In this document: piece after piece, positions 1 to 39,545 of the stretch | Position numbering within the stretch: position 1 is the stretch's first letter | How the letters are laid out: the number at the start of each line of letters is the position of its first letter | Assembly: GCF_027596085.1 (NCBI RefSeq) | Contig: NC_072454.1 | Span: 25,472,823 to 25,536,822, forward strand | Source: Anoplopoma fimbria | Taxonomy: Eukaryota; Chordata; Actinopteri; Perciformes; Anoplopomatidae | Length of the DNA stretch: 64,000 nt | Direction of reading: 5' to 3' | Notes under the pieces: generated by a model | What the model saw: the letters and a program-made list of their open reading frames with translations, nothing else | What the model was told of the DNA's origin: nothing | The model's database searches: none | Made by a program: the position numbers and the translations under genes

Positions 1-1176
1 TGTGTCTCCTCCCTGCTCCCCCTCTATATCTGTTCCTCCTCCTCTTTCACTGCTCCTAAATCCAGTGGCGCCTCTGTAACAGGAGCAGGAATCAAGAAAA
101 AAAATCTGGGACAGAGAGAAGTCAGCAAACAAAACTCTGGGATGTCTTCCAGTTCTTCATTATAAGTCTCTGAGAGGTGGATATTGGCATATGAGCATTC
201 CAAGCTTTATTCCAATACAGACAAACAGCAGGCATGCCACCTTCCGCTTCTGCGCCCGCTCTCCTTGCTCTCTGGTTTTCTTCTCATTCTATCTTCCTAC
301 TTCCTTTTTACTGTTGAGCTTTAGCAAACCGTTCTCAGGAACGTTAGCACTTTGTCATGAGCTCTCACTAAGATCAGGAAGTACTGAAAGACAGCGTCTC
401 CCTGTCCCTCCCCGCCCCCAATTCTTTCAACTTGATTCTCTTTCATATCTCTCCCCGGTGCAGTGGTTCTCGGCATCCCTGCGTCAGCTCCAAACCCCTG
501 TCTCCAGTGCTCAGTGCTTTGTCTGTGGCTGTCAGCTGTTCACACCAGTGCAAACGCGTGGAGTAAGGCCAAGCAGCCGGAGGAATGCTTTCTAAACCTG
601 AGAGGCAGGAAAAAAACACTGGATAAGACACCCCGGGCTACCTAACAATTCACTAATAGGTGCAAAAATGGACTATTAACGAGGGACAAAATATGATTTA
701 GTGGTTACAGCCAAGGGTTGTTTCAGAAATGCCTCTAGGACCATATAAGGAGGCCCAAGATTTGAAGTCTAAACATGGTTTGCACAATTCCCTTTGATGG
801 GAAGATTATTCCCAAAAAGAACTAGGAAGGAAAAGGCCCAGTAAGGTATTTCTGGATGGGCAATCTCCCTTCATTAAAGGAACAGTCCGTGAGCCAAATG
901 TAAACAAAAGGTTCCAGATCACAGAACTGGAACCTTCTTACTCAAAACTTAGCTGACAGATTGATTTGTAGGCCCACATTTGACAACAACTAAATTGAAG
1001 TTATCAGTGTTACTGAAGCCTATATTTTATCTGACCATTGTGGTAAAAGTGACTTATATTTTCTATCATACTTAACTGAGGAACACAGATTGCTTATTTT
1101 CAGACTCTTCAGTTATTTTTATTTTTATTTCAGTAGAAACCTTACAGCCTCCAGTTTCAAGGTTTAATCAGGTTAT

Positions 1177-1268
1177 TGCCGACCCTGACCCACGCCCAGA
1201 CCCTTATCCTAAGCCCGACCCCGACCCCTACCCGGGCCCCGACCCTGACCCTAACCCAGACCCAATAC
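1177..1268. repeat. degenerate CCCGACC-type tandem tract
   Basis: About 90 bases made of variants of a six-to-seven-base unit such as CCCGACC, CCTGACC and CCTAACC. The unit resembles but is not the vertebrate telomere repeat. It is C-rich on the plus strand, so G-rich on the strand from which LTBP1 is transcribed. Confidence 0.75.
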
Positions 1269-2618
1269 TAAACCTTGACTAACAGATTACATCAGGTCGG
1301 AACCTTCTCAAAATACGGTTGACACACCAAACTGACTTCAAAGGATTAGTAGAGGCCTTTCCCTATGTCATCTGTTAAAGATCGATGGTCACACACTGCT
1401 AGGACTACAGCCAATGGCTAGCTGACCACTGACATGCACTTACCATTCATTCTGAGCTACTGTTAAACCAAATAATATGAAGGTTTAAATATAGACTCTG
1501 AAGAACATTTGTTCAAAATCCTGCCTCCCAAAGCGTTTTCTGATGATATTGTTCTGACAGTAGAGACACACAGTTGGTCAGTGCTTTCCAACAATACAAT
1601 TCATAAGACATCTAAGGTTAGGGCCTGCTTAAGCTTACATATCTCAGATCAGTGGGTTAAAAAGATTCTCACGTACACACACATTTACATAGGAAGTTCA
1701 GTTTACTAAAACTCAACTACAAAATGTTATAAAGTGAAAATCAGTGGTTGACTAAACTGAACAGCCAGTCATACAGCTAAATCTTTCTCAAACTGCCGAA
1801 TGGACCACAAGAGCAGCACTGATAAGGGCTGATTAGAGCCAAAGTGGCGGACACACCGCAACACCTACAGGAAGCACACAACAAATGTTCTATAAGTCAG
1901 TCCCATTTGGTGTCACATTGAGGAGGTGCCACAGAATCTAATCACTTGTTTTGTTATAATCTTTTCATGGCTGTTTACAGCAGTCAGTTTAAATGTGGTT
2001 GTCGACAGGTGGTTTAGATATCTGCTTGGTGGGAGGAATCTGCCTTAAAAATCCCTTCAAATTCTCTTCCAGGAAAAAAGGACTGTTTTCGAACAGCTTT
2101 TTAAGCATCACTGTACTTTGCACAATCATAACAATCACATCCATCGTAGCATAACAAAACTACTTTGACAAGTCTCTGACTGAGCAGGAGGTCCCAGGCC
2201 ACAGCATTGACAAAACATTTCCAAATCCTCAGAAACCTCCCTCCCTCCTCCTCACATCCATGCCTCTGTAAGTATGCACATGCTGCTGGCAGATTTCTTT
2301 TGTTGTTTCAAGCATATGGAAAGGGAGTCAGGAGAGCATCTCAGACACAACACAGACATCAATCAACTTGAAGGACAAAAATGTTGAGGGTTAGATTCGT
2401 CCAGGATGGGAGGAATGATGAGTGTTATTACTGGAGTCAGGGGCGTCATTTATTTTCTTTCTGAGGTTTCCATTGGACTGCAGGAGGTTTATGTGATCCA
2501 TGTAAGGGAAACAAATGCACAGGCCTCAGAGGTAAAGCGTATGCAGTACAGACGCTGCAGTCAGGACTGATTCAGAATGCTTTTTAAGAGTAAATTGTAA
2601 TGTTTAACACCTCATGAC

Positions 2619-2657
2619 TTATTCTATGCAAGCAAGTTTGCTGCTTGCATAGAATAA
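2619..2657. repeat. perfect 16-bp inverted repeat (hairpin)
   Basis: The arms 2619-2634 and 2642-2657 are exact reverse complements with a 7-base loop. It is intronic in LTBP1. The arms are AT-rich and the stem is shorter than a typical microRNA precursor. Confidence 0.85.
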
Positions 2658-2794
2658 ATGCATATGTTCCTCTAAGTCCCTCTAACTTGCTAGCTTGAGC
2701 TCTTTGAGCAGATTTTATATACAGCAGAGTAACTTGTCATACATTTCAGCCTTTTGACAGTACACTACTAATTAGCTTTCAATCAATGCAAATT

Positions 2795-2834
2795 ACTTGT
2801 ACCAGTATGTATATATGGTAATATTGGTACAAGT
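2795..2834. repeat. 10-bp inverted repeat with 20-bp loop
   Basis: The ten-base arms ACTTGTACCA (2795-2804) and TGGTACAAGT (2825-2834) pair perfectly around an AT-rich loop. Such a short palindrome can arise by chance in a window of this size. Confidence 0.6.
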
Positions 2835-5800
2835 GAGTATCGAGAATGTAATATCACATCGGCCTATGTTTCATGGAGAACTCCACCAAGTTTACACATC
2901 AAAGTTTCTTTCCAGGTTTTTTATTCTGTATATTTATACTTAAACCTGCACTGCCTGCTATGTTCATACGGTATATATCTTCATGTATTCTGTTCATACA
3001 TATGTGTTGTATTCTTTATTTTTTCCTGCATATTATTCTGTACATTTCTCTAGACAAACCCGAATCTCCGATTGTCAGCGGTCTGTTGCATTGTGGGTAA
3101 TGTTGGCACCAGGTTTTGAAAAGGAAGGGGCATAGCTGCATCAATTAAGATTTTTTTTTTGATAGTCCATTGTGAGTCCAACAATGCTATAGGAGTGCAA
3201 TGCTGAATAAGTGGAGTACTCTATCAACATGACCATGAGAGGTCAATGTTCCACCAACAGTTTATTTAGAGACCAGGATGCTTCAGCTACCAGGCCACAT
3301 CAAGGTTACTGGCATAGACGTGATTGAGCCACTCCAGAGAGGTTTTATCTCAACCTAAGAAAAATCCATGACAGACACGCTCTTGTTTTAGAGTTTTACA
3401 ACTTAGAACTAGTAGGTAGGTGAACTAGTTGTGCAATAACATTCTCTGATTGCACACCATCATGGCACTCTTATTCGGTCATTGCGGTGATGGCAAGGGG
3501 ATCCTCTCTGCCCAAACCTTCAGTCAGGGCCAAGACTATTAACATTTGTCTGAGGGTGTTTTGCCGGTGTGGGAGAGCTGAGGAATGATTGAGGGGAGAC
3601 AAGAAATAACTTTCCCAGATGTGGCACCAAAGCCAGTTGCTGACAGGCTGTCTGTTGCGTGAGACAGGGCTGAGAGAAAGGTTGCAAGCTTCCTGTTTTA
3701 GAAGAGCTAACACATCTGCTACTTTCACAAAGTGTAGCACTGACAGCATGCTGGGAAAAAAACTGCCGGGGTAATACCATTAACTTAGGCTCTGAGGCCT
3801 TAAGTGCTATTTGAAGATATACAAATTTGCTGTCAGTGGGGAGGCCCGGATTTACAGTTACAAAGCTGTGATATACTTGACAGGGGTTCCAGTGCCAATG
3901 TTTAGTCGGGCCCCAAACTCATCACATATAGACACATACTAAACTGCCGTGACCCAAGGTCTCTTGACTCCAGGGGGACCGGCTGGCTGGGACTCTCACA
4001 GTGAGTGCTGCATCTTTGAGAGGGAAAGACTGAAATATGAAATATGATAAGCACACTTATCTGCACTCTCAGTTCATGTTTGCTGACTTGATATTATCTT
4101 GAGAGATGAAGCCACAGGAGTCGACAGAACAGTTTTTAAACATTACTTTGTTGTTCCTTCCTATGAAGCATACACATCATGTGTGGGATAACCTACATTT
4201 TCTGAATATGTGTGTAACGACACAGCCTTGCAAGTGGTGCAACTCTTTTATTTCCCTTGCTTGACTATCTTGTGGATGAAGATCTAATAAATATGATGTG
4301 TAAGTCATGTTACTGCTTTTTGAAGGGGAACATTTTTTGTGAAATAATGAATCCTCGGAAAACTTTGTGCCCGTGCACTATGCAACCTGCAAGAAAGTCA
4401 AAATATTTTTGGGGGGCTACAAATGTTCTGAGCAAGCCGGTGTCTGTAAAAGATGGTTGGTTGCATAAAGAACCACTCTGGGACACCACTGCTCAATCAC
4501 GTCTTTGTCTGAATCCAATCCCCATATATAAAGTATTTTACTACTGATACTGAACTTTACTTTGTAGTCGACTCTTCCTTTGCTGCCTGTCAACTTCACA
4601 AGCCAAATTCAACTTTGTAGTCCTACTTTGTTGATATTTGATACTTTGTAGACAACCATACATGCCTGGAGTGTAATTTATAGAAAATTGTTACAATCAA
4701 AATCCCACTATATCAATCAAATCTTTTTATCTAGTCCACAGCATCACAGCATTCCTTGTTTCTGTTTGTGAAGCCAGTGCCACTTGTGTTTTGGCACTAT
4801 GGTGAATCCTTTGGTATCTCATTTGGAAAGGAGCACTGGTTCAATATATGAACCCTCAGACCATCTTATGCCAGAATCTAGGCCATGAGGTATACTACGA
4901 ATAAGGCAAGTCTTGGAATGAGGCTTGTTAATTATCTAAAAGCCATACAAAAAATGATTGCTCTCAATTTTCCCAACAAATGTCATGAATAGGAATGATT
5001 TGGAAATTCTTCCCTCTCTATATGTGTTTGTGCCCCATTTCCCCTCAAAGTCTGGTCATTTCTCTAGCATTTTCAAACTGTTAGCTGAAGCTTGGGATCT
5101 TAGTTTGAAACTAGCTCTGAGTCACTGTGGCAATGTCTGGGTCTGCTTGAGTCTACAGCGCTGTAGAACCAAGCATCAACACTATGCTGTCTGCTGACCT
5201 CCCCTTTAATATCCCCTTGTCGTTCTGCCTGACTGTGGCCAGAAGCACAAGCACTCAAACTGCAGTCTACAGATTCTTTGAAAAATATTGACTTATTCAT
5301 AGATGCATTGTGGCCAGTCTGACATTGGCCTTGAATTTATGACAAACCACAATAACCAACCACCAGTTTGTGAATTATAGCTGCTGTTGATCTGTCAGAT
5401 ATATAAGAGTTTGACTGCCAGCCAAAGTTGGTCCAAAAAGCCTTTTTTTAATCTAAATGATTTGGGCAGCTCAGAAATAAATGTGTCTCATAAAAATGTG
5501 AATGCCACGAGCCAATGGCATTCATCATAGGAACCTAAGCCTTACATAGCTTACAGTGTGGTGTATTAGCTGTTTGTCTACAAATACATTATGCACTGGG
5601 AAGTAACAAACTGAAAGACTCCGGCAGTGGTCTATTCATGCTTTTGACTGTCACCAGCCAGTCAGCACTGGCTTCCACTTGAAATTATAAATGAGAGTAA
5701 TGTGTATTTTGTGGGAAGGCTTTTGAGTAGCAGAGAGACTTTTCTAGGGGGGTAGATAGCAGGTATTCAGGCTCCGCTCCCGGCAGCCCCCACCCCCTTT

Positions 5801-6317
5801 CATATCTATCCAGGCCCCTGTTGTTTCAGCAAATTAAGGGGTTCTCCCCAAGATGACACAGTTTTTTTATTTCATCTCTCATATAACTCTCACACTCAGC
5901 CTTGGTCTGAAATTGCCCTCACAAAATGAGACTAATAACTCATTTTCGACAGCCCTAAGCAGCAGGCAATGCTTAAGTCTTTACCGCTGCCATTACTGCT
6001 GGAGCTGGAATTTGAACAAATCCTGTTACTGCACAACTCCAGGCTCCATATACTATCTGTATCCTCACAGTGGTAGAGCAGATGTGTTTTGTGCGCATAT
6101 ATGTGAGGCAAGTAGATCAACATCGCTCTCAGGAAGTGCTCTTTTTTAGAAGATACCCTGACCATACAGAACCACGTGTTCATAGACTTCTCCATGGAGT
6201 CATCAATGACTATTATAACCAAGTGTTAAATGTACTTTTTGGCTCATAGACCAAGCTAGCTGGTAGATGAAAAAATGTACAAGCCACAGATTTTTTTTCC
6301 CCACCAAAAATAATAAA

Positions 6318-8225
6318 CTTATTAGGGCCCAAGCACCGACATCGTCAGGCTGCGAAGGCCCTCTTTGAACTGTATTGTTTCTTATTATTCTTCTGCCAAA
6401 TTAATTGCCTTTTTGAGGGCTTTATCATGCTCAAAGTCTCACCAAATTTGACATGCATATCAGGACTGGTGAAAATGTTGATATTTTATGGGTCCCAGGC
6501 TCAGGCATGAAAAAAACACCTCCTAGAAGTTTGAAAAGCAAGCCCCCTCAGCCCGAATATCCGATTGATTTTAAATTTTACACACACATGCAACTCAAGG
6601 AGCTCTACAAAAAAAATCCTCTTTGAACCCTAAGCTCCGCCTACCAAAATATTCTGCCATTTTGAATTTTTTGAAAAACACATTTTTGCGATCCTTATCT
6701 GATCAATCTCATCAAAAGTTATCAAAAGCTTGTTGATATCTCGTTACATTTAGAATATATGCACCAAAGAACTTGATAGGGGCGTGGCTTCCTACATCAA
6801 TACACATAACTTAAATACCATTTGACCTATAACCACAGACTTTGCAGCGTATGTCCCTTACATTTCTATTCCATTCTACCACTAGGGGGCGATACAGTAA
6901 ATTGTCATTTCCAGGGGCTGTACTTTGACGACTCCTCCTACAGAATTTATTCAATCGACTTCAAATTTGGTCAGGATGATCTTGAGACCTTTATGATCAA
7001 AAGTTATCAAAATGGTGAGTTTTTATCCAAGGACCTTGACATGGCGTGGCGACCATTTTGTGGCAGGCGCCATGAAAAAGGGAGTTGTTGTAACTCCAAG
7101 GTACATAGTCCAATCTTGCCAAAATCTCTTATGCATGATGCTGGTTCAGGGCTAAACAGATTCCAATGCAAAAAAAAAAAATCACAAAAGCATAGCGCCA
7201 CCTACTGGCAAAAGGAAATGAAACTTTATACTTTGATGTACTGCTCCTAGCCAGTGAACCAGATCGACTTCAAATCTGGTAAGGAAAGCCTTAAGACCTT
7301 GTTGATGCATCATCCTGAATATTGTTAGTCTTCGTTGAACCCTGTTGCCGTGGCAGCGCTTTGTTCGCCATTAAAAAGGAAGTTGATTTTTCTGTGGCTT
7401 GGGATGCTCATAAACCCATGGATCTTCTAACACGTGTAATAGGTGATGTAAATAAATATTTCGTATGAGATTTGTGCTTTGTCGTTTGAAATTGCCTCGA
7501 TAGCGCCCCCTACAAATTTTCAAAAAAGCTGCCCCAGTGCTACGTTTAACCTAGATGCATGAAATTTGCTAAGCACATGTATCTCATGTGGAAAAAAGCC
7601 TCATGGGACCATGCTCCAAACCCAACCGGAAGTCAGCCATTTTGATTTTTGCCATTTACAGGCGCTACACTTTAACGAACTCCTCCTAGGGAATTCATCA
7701 GATCCCATAAGTCCCGTAAATCCGATTGACTTGAAATTTTACACACATATCCAGTTCCATCTGCTCTACAAACCAGGCTAATCTAACTTTTAGGCTCTGC
7801 CTCTTAGATTTTCCGCCATTTCGAATTATGTTAAAAACACATTTTTGCATACTTCTCCTAAATGCCAAGTCCTATTGCTTCCAAACTCTCTGTGTTATCA
7901 CACAATCAATATCATCAATAGTTATAAAAAGCTTGTTGATATCTCAGTGAACATAATAGGCGTGGCTTTGTACAACAACACAATTAAATTGAAAACTGTT
8001 TGGCCTATCATCACGAAACTTGCAGAATATGTTGGCATCGTAACATACCCTGAAATTTTCATTCCATTCATCCAGTAGGGGCCGCTACAGTAATTTGGTC
8101 ATTTTCTGTATTTTTAGGCATTTTTCATTGTTTTCAGGTATTGAACTTTAACAAACTCCTCGACTTCAAATTTTGGCAGGATGATCTTAAGACCTTTAAG
8201 ATGAAAAGTTATTAAAAACTTTTGA
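6318..8225. repeat. internally duplicated interspersed repeat, unclassified
   Basis: This block begins near ATTAGGGCCCAAGCA, a start I associate with a common fish interspersed repeat. It consists of two diverged tandem halves. Segments around 6550-6900 recur at about 7720-8100 in the same order: a CCGATTGA..TTTTACACACA segment, an AACACATTTTTGC segment, AGCTTGTTGATATCTC, GGCGTGGCTT, and a CATTCCATTC..CTACAGTAA segment. A second motif, ACTTCAAAT followed by GATCTTRAGACCTTTA, occurs near 6959, 7269 and 8162. There is no coding frame of note. The same opening motif recurs near 42040. I cannot assign a superfamily. Confidence 0.6.
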
Positions 8226-8229
8226 TCGA

Positions 8230-8694
8230 ACAGCCTAGCTGTAGCGGAGCACTCTGCAGGGAGCACTCCTGAGGACCTTTTTCGACTCTGTGGTGGCATC
8301 AGCCATCTTCTATGGAGTGGTCTGCTGGAGCTGCAGCATCGCAACAGCCGACAGGAAGAGACTTAACAAACTGGTTAATAAGGCCAGCTGTATCCTGGGG
8401 TGTCCACTATATACAGTGGAAGTGGTGGGAGACAGGAGGATGAGGGCTAAACCGTCATCCCTGATGGACAACATCTCCCACCCCACACAGGACACTCTGG
8501 CAGCTCTGGGTGTGAAGAAGAGGTACCGCAGGTCCTTCCTTCCTGCCGCTGTCAGGCTGCACAACCATCTCTGCTCCCAATAGACCACACATCACTAAAA
8601 AACAACTATATTAATCTGTGCAATATAAAAATATGTGCAATACACTGTAAAAAAAAGGATTATCTTATTTTATCTTATCTTATGTGACAAACAG
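8230..8694 (+). mobile_element. LINE (L2/Rex-like) 3' end remnant
   Basis: The plus strand reads FFDSVVASAIFYGVVCW, then a DRKRLNKLV segment, GCPLYTVE, and near the end SFLPAAVRLHNHL before a stop at about 8583. This is the typical C-terminal tail of fish non-LTR retrotransposon reverse transcriptases. Downstream is AT-rich 3' sequence ending in short TTATC repeats, consistent with the microsatellite-like tails of L2-type LINEs. The 5' part, including the RT core, is absent. It sits in an LTBP1 intron on the strand opposite to the gene. The exact family is uncertain. Confidence 0.8.
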
Positions 8695-9613
8695 CTTCCG
8701 ATTTACACGACATTTAAATGATGTGGTCTATAGTTGTTATAAAACAACATAATGCGTTTTCTGTGTTTGGTCTGGCTTTATTGTGGATACAGGAAGTGTT
8801 GGAATTTTTGCTGAACATAATTTCCAGCGTCACGCACTCCACGCAAGAAAAATACATCCAACTATTGGACGCGGTGTCTGATTGTAGCAGGCGTTCGCCA
8901 CCTCTTGAGCCCGCATCCCGCTGGTACCCCGACGCGTGCGCAGTGCAAGGGCCCGATCATCGCTGCTTACAGCTTTAATTTTAACTATTGAAATTTGATA
9001 TTAGATTTAGCATCCTGGTCTCATATTCGATTCTCAATCAATATTATAGTATTAATAGTCATAACACTATAGGCATAAATATTAATTAAACTGTTTAAAC
9101 ACCAGTGTAATACATTCGAGTTAACACATTTAGTGGTATCGGCAGGCATATAGAGACGGCCAGATGGAGCTGGACAGCCGCTAAAAACTTTCAGGATTTT
9201 TTACAGCCCACCAATGTCGCACCATAAAGGGATTTGTCCCGGTAGGCCAGATGGCCAATACACCGCTGTACAGAAGTGACAGCCAACCAGCAGTTGTCTC
9301 CACTGCGTGTAGGAAATTCATTTTATCGTACTGGCCAGAGTTGCAGGTGGTCTTCATAATTTACACGCCAAACACAAATTTTCGCACATTTGGTTACTGG
9401 CGAGCGTTAATTTTTTGACCTTGCATATAACAAGACAGAGTATCCCCACAGAACGTTTCGTATGACAGCTTACAAAAACCCTGACCCTGGACCTCAAAAA
9501 GTCTCTGAAGGTTGATTTTCACACCACAATGACCAAACCTTTCCTTCAGGAACAAGATTAGCATACAGTGTTCAAATGAAAGAAAAAGGTGATCTGTAGG
9601 GGGACTTACTCAC
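8695..9613. other. LTBP1 intron sequence downstream of exon 4
   Basis: No gene is visible. A GC-richer patch at about 8860-8970 and the stretch 9140-9330 look unlike the surrounding AT-rich intron and may be old repeats, but I recognise no family. Confidence 0.4.
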
Positions 9614-37599
<27,986 letters not shown>

Positions 37600-38110
37600 G
37601 TCCTCACCGATTATCAAGGCAAAAATAAAAACTTTTGAGAAAAAAAAAAAAAAAAAAAAAAAAAGTCCAGTCCTTTTTCGGTTTCCTTCTTATGCGTGAA
37701 AAACGACAGTGTTCCTGTAAGCCCCCGTAGATAACGTTACCGACCTCCAACACGGTGTGTTAACGCACTAAACTCCCTCAGAAACACCTTTAACTCCTCT
37801 ATGGTAGATAATGAATGTGGACGTCCCTCGGTAGGAGGCTTTCCCTGGACTCGGTCCGCAGTCAGAACAGCCTGAGAACTCCAGGAAAGTCTCTCTGTTG
37901 GAGGTGGACGGAGTCAGCTTCGCACAAGCAGCCAGCCTCCAGACGTGACGTCGGAGGTGGTGGTGGGGGTGGGGGTGGGGGTGGGGGGGCTACATAAGAG
38001 CTTCTTGGGGCCCAAGGGTGTCAGGGGACCCAAACCCAAAGCCCCCGCCCACACAGGCTCACTGCCCGACCCACCCCAGCACACTCATTCTCCAGGCACA
38101 TATATGTAAG
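37600..38110 (-). promoter_or_regulatory. putative LTBP1 promoter / 5' region
   Basis: This is the sequence immediately upstream of the LTBP1 start. It has a 25-base A run (37640-37664), a CRE-like TGACGTCG (37946-37953), a very G-rich tract (37958-37989) and C-rich sequence at 38010-38095. No TATA box is evident near the start. The transcription start cannot be placed from sequence alone. Confidence 0.45.
37965..37989 (+). promoter_or_regulatory. G-quadruplex candidate upstream of LTBP1
   Basis: Four G tracts of 5, 5, 5 and 7 bases (37965-37969, 37971-37975, 37977-37981, 37983-37989) are separated by single T loops. This is a near-ideal parallel G-quadruplex motif, about 370 bp upstream of the LTBP1 ATG on the non-template strand's complement. 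It may equally be just a GGGGGT microsatellite. Confidence 0.6.
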
Positions 38111-38210
38111 TTGATATTCCAGGATGAGTGTGTAAACTCACATTAATAAGCAGACTGGGTTTAGTTCCACTCATCCATCACTCCACATATTTACTGATGT
38201 TATCCTAGAA

Positions 38211-38497
38211 CTGTGGCTGTGGCGTAGTGGAGAGCAAGGTAGTTCTCCAATCAGAGGGTCGGTGGTTCGATACCCGGCTTCGGCAGTCGATGTGTCCTTG
38301 GGCAAGACACTTAACCCCAAGTTGCTCCTGAAGGCCATCGGTGTGGACTGATGATGAATGTTAGTTAGAGTCTGATGGTGGCACCTTGATGGTAGCCTGT
38401 CATCAGTGTGTGAATGGGTGAATGATATGTAACATACTACTGACTGTAAGTCGCTTTGGAGAAAAGCGTCTGCTAAATGACTGTAATGTAATGTAAT
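38211..38497 (+). mobile_element. tRNA-derived SINE with intact A and B boxes
   Basis: The head carries an A-box-like TGGCGTAGTGG (38220-38230) and a canonical B box GGTTCGATACC (38264-38274), the internal promoter of RNA polymerase III. The body has GTCGATGTGTCCTTGGGCAA and CACTTAACCCCAAGTTGCTC, shared with 19698-20045. The 3' end reads CGTCTGCTAAATGACTG then (TAATG)n. It is the better preserved of the two copies. Confidence 0.85.
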
Positions 38498-39279
38498 AAC
38501 TTAATCACCCCTTATCTTAAGATACCATACCTTGTGTTCTCATTCATCTTAAAATCAATAATTGTCTATAGATAATTGGACATTTTTTATCCATGTATGA
38601 GCGATGGAAAATCATATATGCTTTTTAATGCTGTTGAAGCAGTTCACATTCAGTAAATAGCCTTGTTTTTATCAGCACCGTATGGTCTACTTAATTTATG
38701 AAATGCCTCCAAATATATGCAGTGAGTTCGGTATTTTGTTCTCAGAGCTGTATGCAAACCCTCATTCCTCACGGTCCCTTCAGGCAACTGTTTTGCACAG
38801 TGCACATGTTCACTTCTTCGACCGCTACATGTAGGAATGGGAGGTTGAGGATTGCTATGTCTGTGTTTTTACCTCTGTGAGTAGTTACTGGCTCGGCATT
38901 ACAGAAAGCTGTGTTTGTACTCAAAGGAGACACCATGGCGTGGGCCTTCACAGATGCTACAGGCACGCAAAAGGTGTTAATGCTCAACGCGTTGAGTGCT
39001 GCAGAGGAGGAATTGTAATTAATTGTAAACTCATATCTTTATCAATATTAATGAGCATACTCGATTGCCTTCATACAATCCTTATTAAGAAAGGAGTCAA
39101 GTTTGTGGAACAAAACATGTATTCTAATGAAACAAAGGTTGTAATGTTGAATATATTGTAGGCAATTTGATTCTGTTGGCAAATTATTTACTCAAATGCA
39201 GATTTTTATGAACTCCGGTTTTTAAAGCAATAAAAAATGAATTGGCTGTCATTTTACAATTTTTGCATCGTCCTGACTG

Positions 39280-39490
39280 GAGGATGGTAAAAACTACTCA
39301 GCACATCACCAGAAAGTAGCTGCCATTCCTGGAGGACCTCTACACACAGCAGTTTAGGAAGGAAGCCAGCAGGATTATCAGAGACCGCATCACCCCAGGC
39401 ACAAACTGTCTTGCCTGCTACTGTCCAGCAGAAAGGACCGCAGCTTCTGACCCCACACCACCAGGCCCAGGGATTGAGCTCATCTCTGTA
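39280..39490 (+). mobile_element. Rex/L2-like LINE 3' fragment
   Basis: One plus frame reads LEDLYTQQFRKEASRIIRDR then ITPGTN, resembling the C-terminal region downstream of LINE reverse transcriptases. It ends in AATAAATATATGTAATATAT and runs into the (AT)n tract beside the second Tc1 copy. Confidence 0.65.
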
Positions 39491-39502
39491 AATAAATATA
39501 TG

Positions 39503-39504
<2 letters not shown>

Positions 39505-39542
<38 letters not shown>
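39505..39542. repeat. (AT)n microsatellite
   Basis: About 38 bases of alternating AT. It directly precedes the TA insertion site of the second Tc1 copy. Confidence 0.9.

Positions 39543-39543
<1 letters not shown>

Positions 39544-39545
<2 letters not shown>

Larger units (their letters stand above)
1..6317. other. LTBP1 intron sequence, left edge of window
   Basis: This stretch lies downstream of LTBP1 exon 4 on the minus strand and is read as intron. I looked for the next expected LTBP1 exon (Cys-rich or EGF-like segment, or the alternative short-isoform start) and saw none. The open frames here show no domain. It does contain a degenerate C-rich tandem tract (1177-1268) and two small perfect hairpins (2619-2657, 2795-2834), listed separately. 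Confidence 0.6.

Noticed and set aside
191..595. 134-residue plus-strand open frame
   Set aside because: No domain, no family resemblance, no splice context; composition looks like random intron.
1..9613. Next LTBP1 exon or short-isoform first exon
   Set aside because: No Cys-rich or signal-peptide frame with matching phase was found; it probably lies beyond the window.
38211..38290. tRNA gene candidate
   Set aside because: A and B boxes are present but the sequence continues into a SINE body shared with another locus; no complete cloverleaf was evident.
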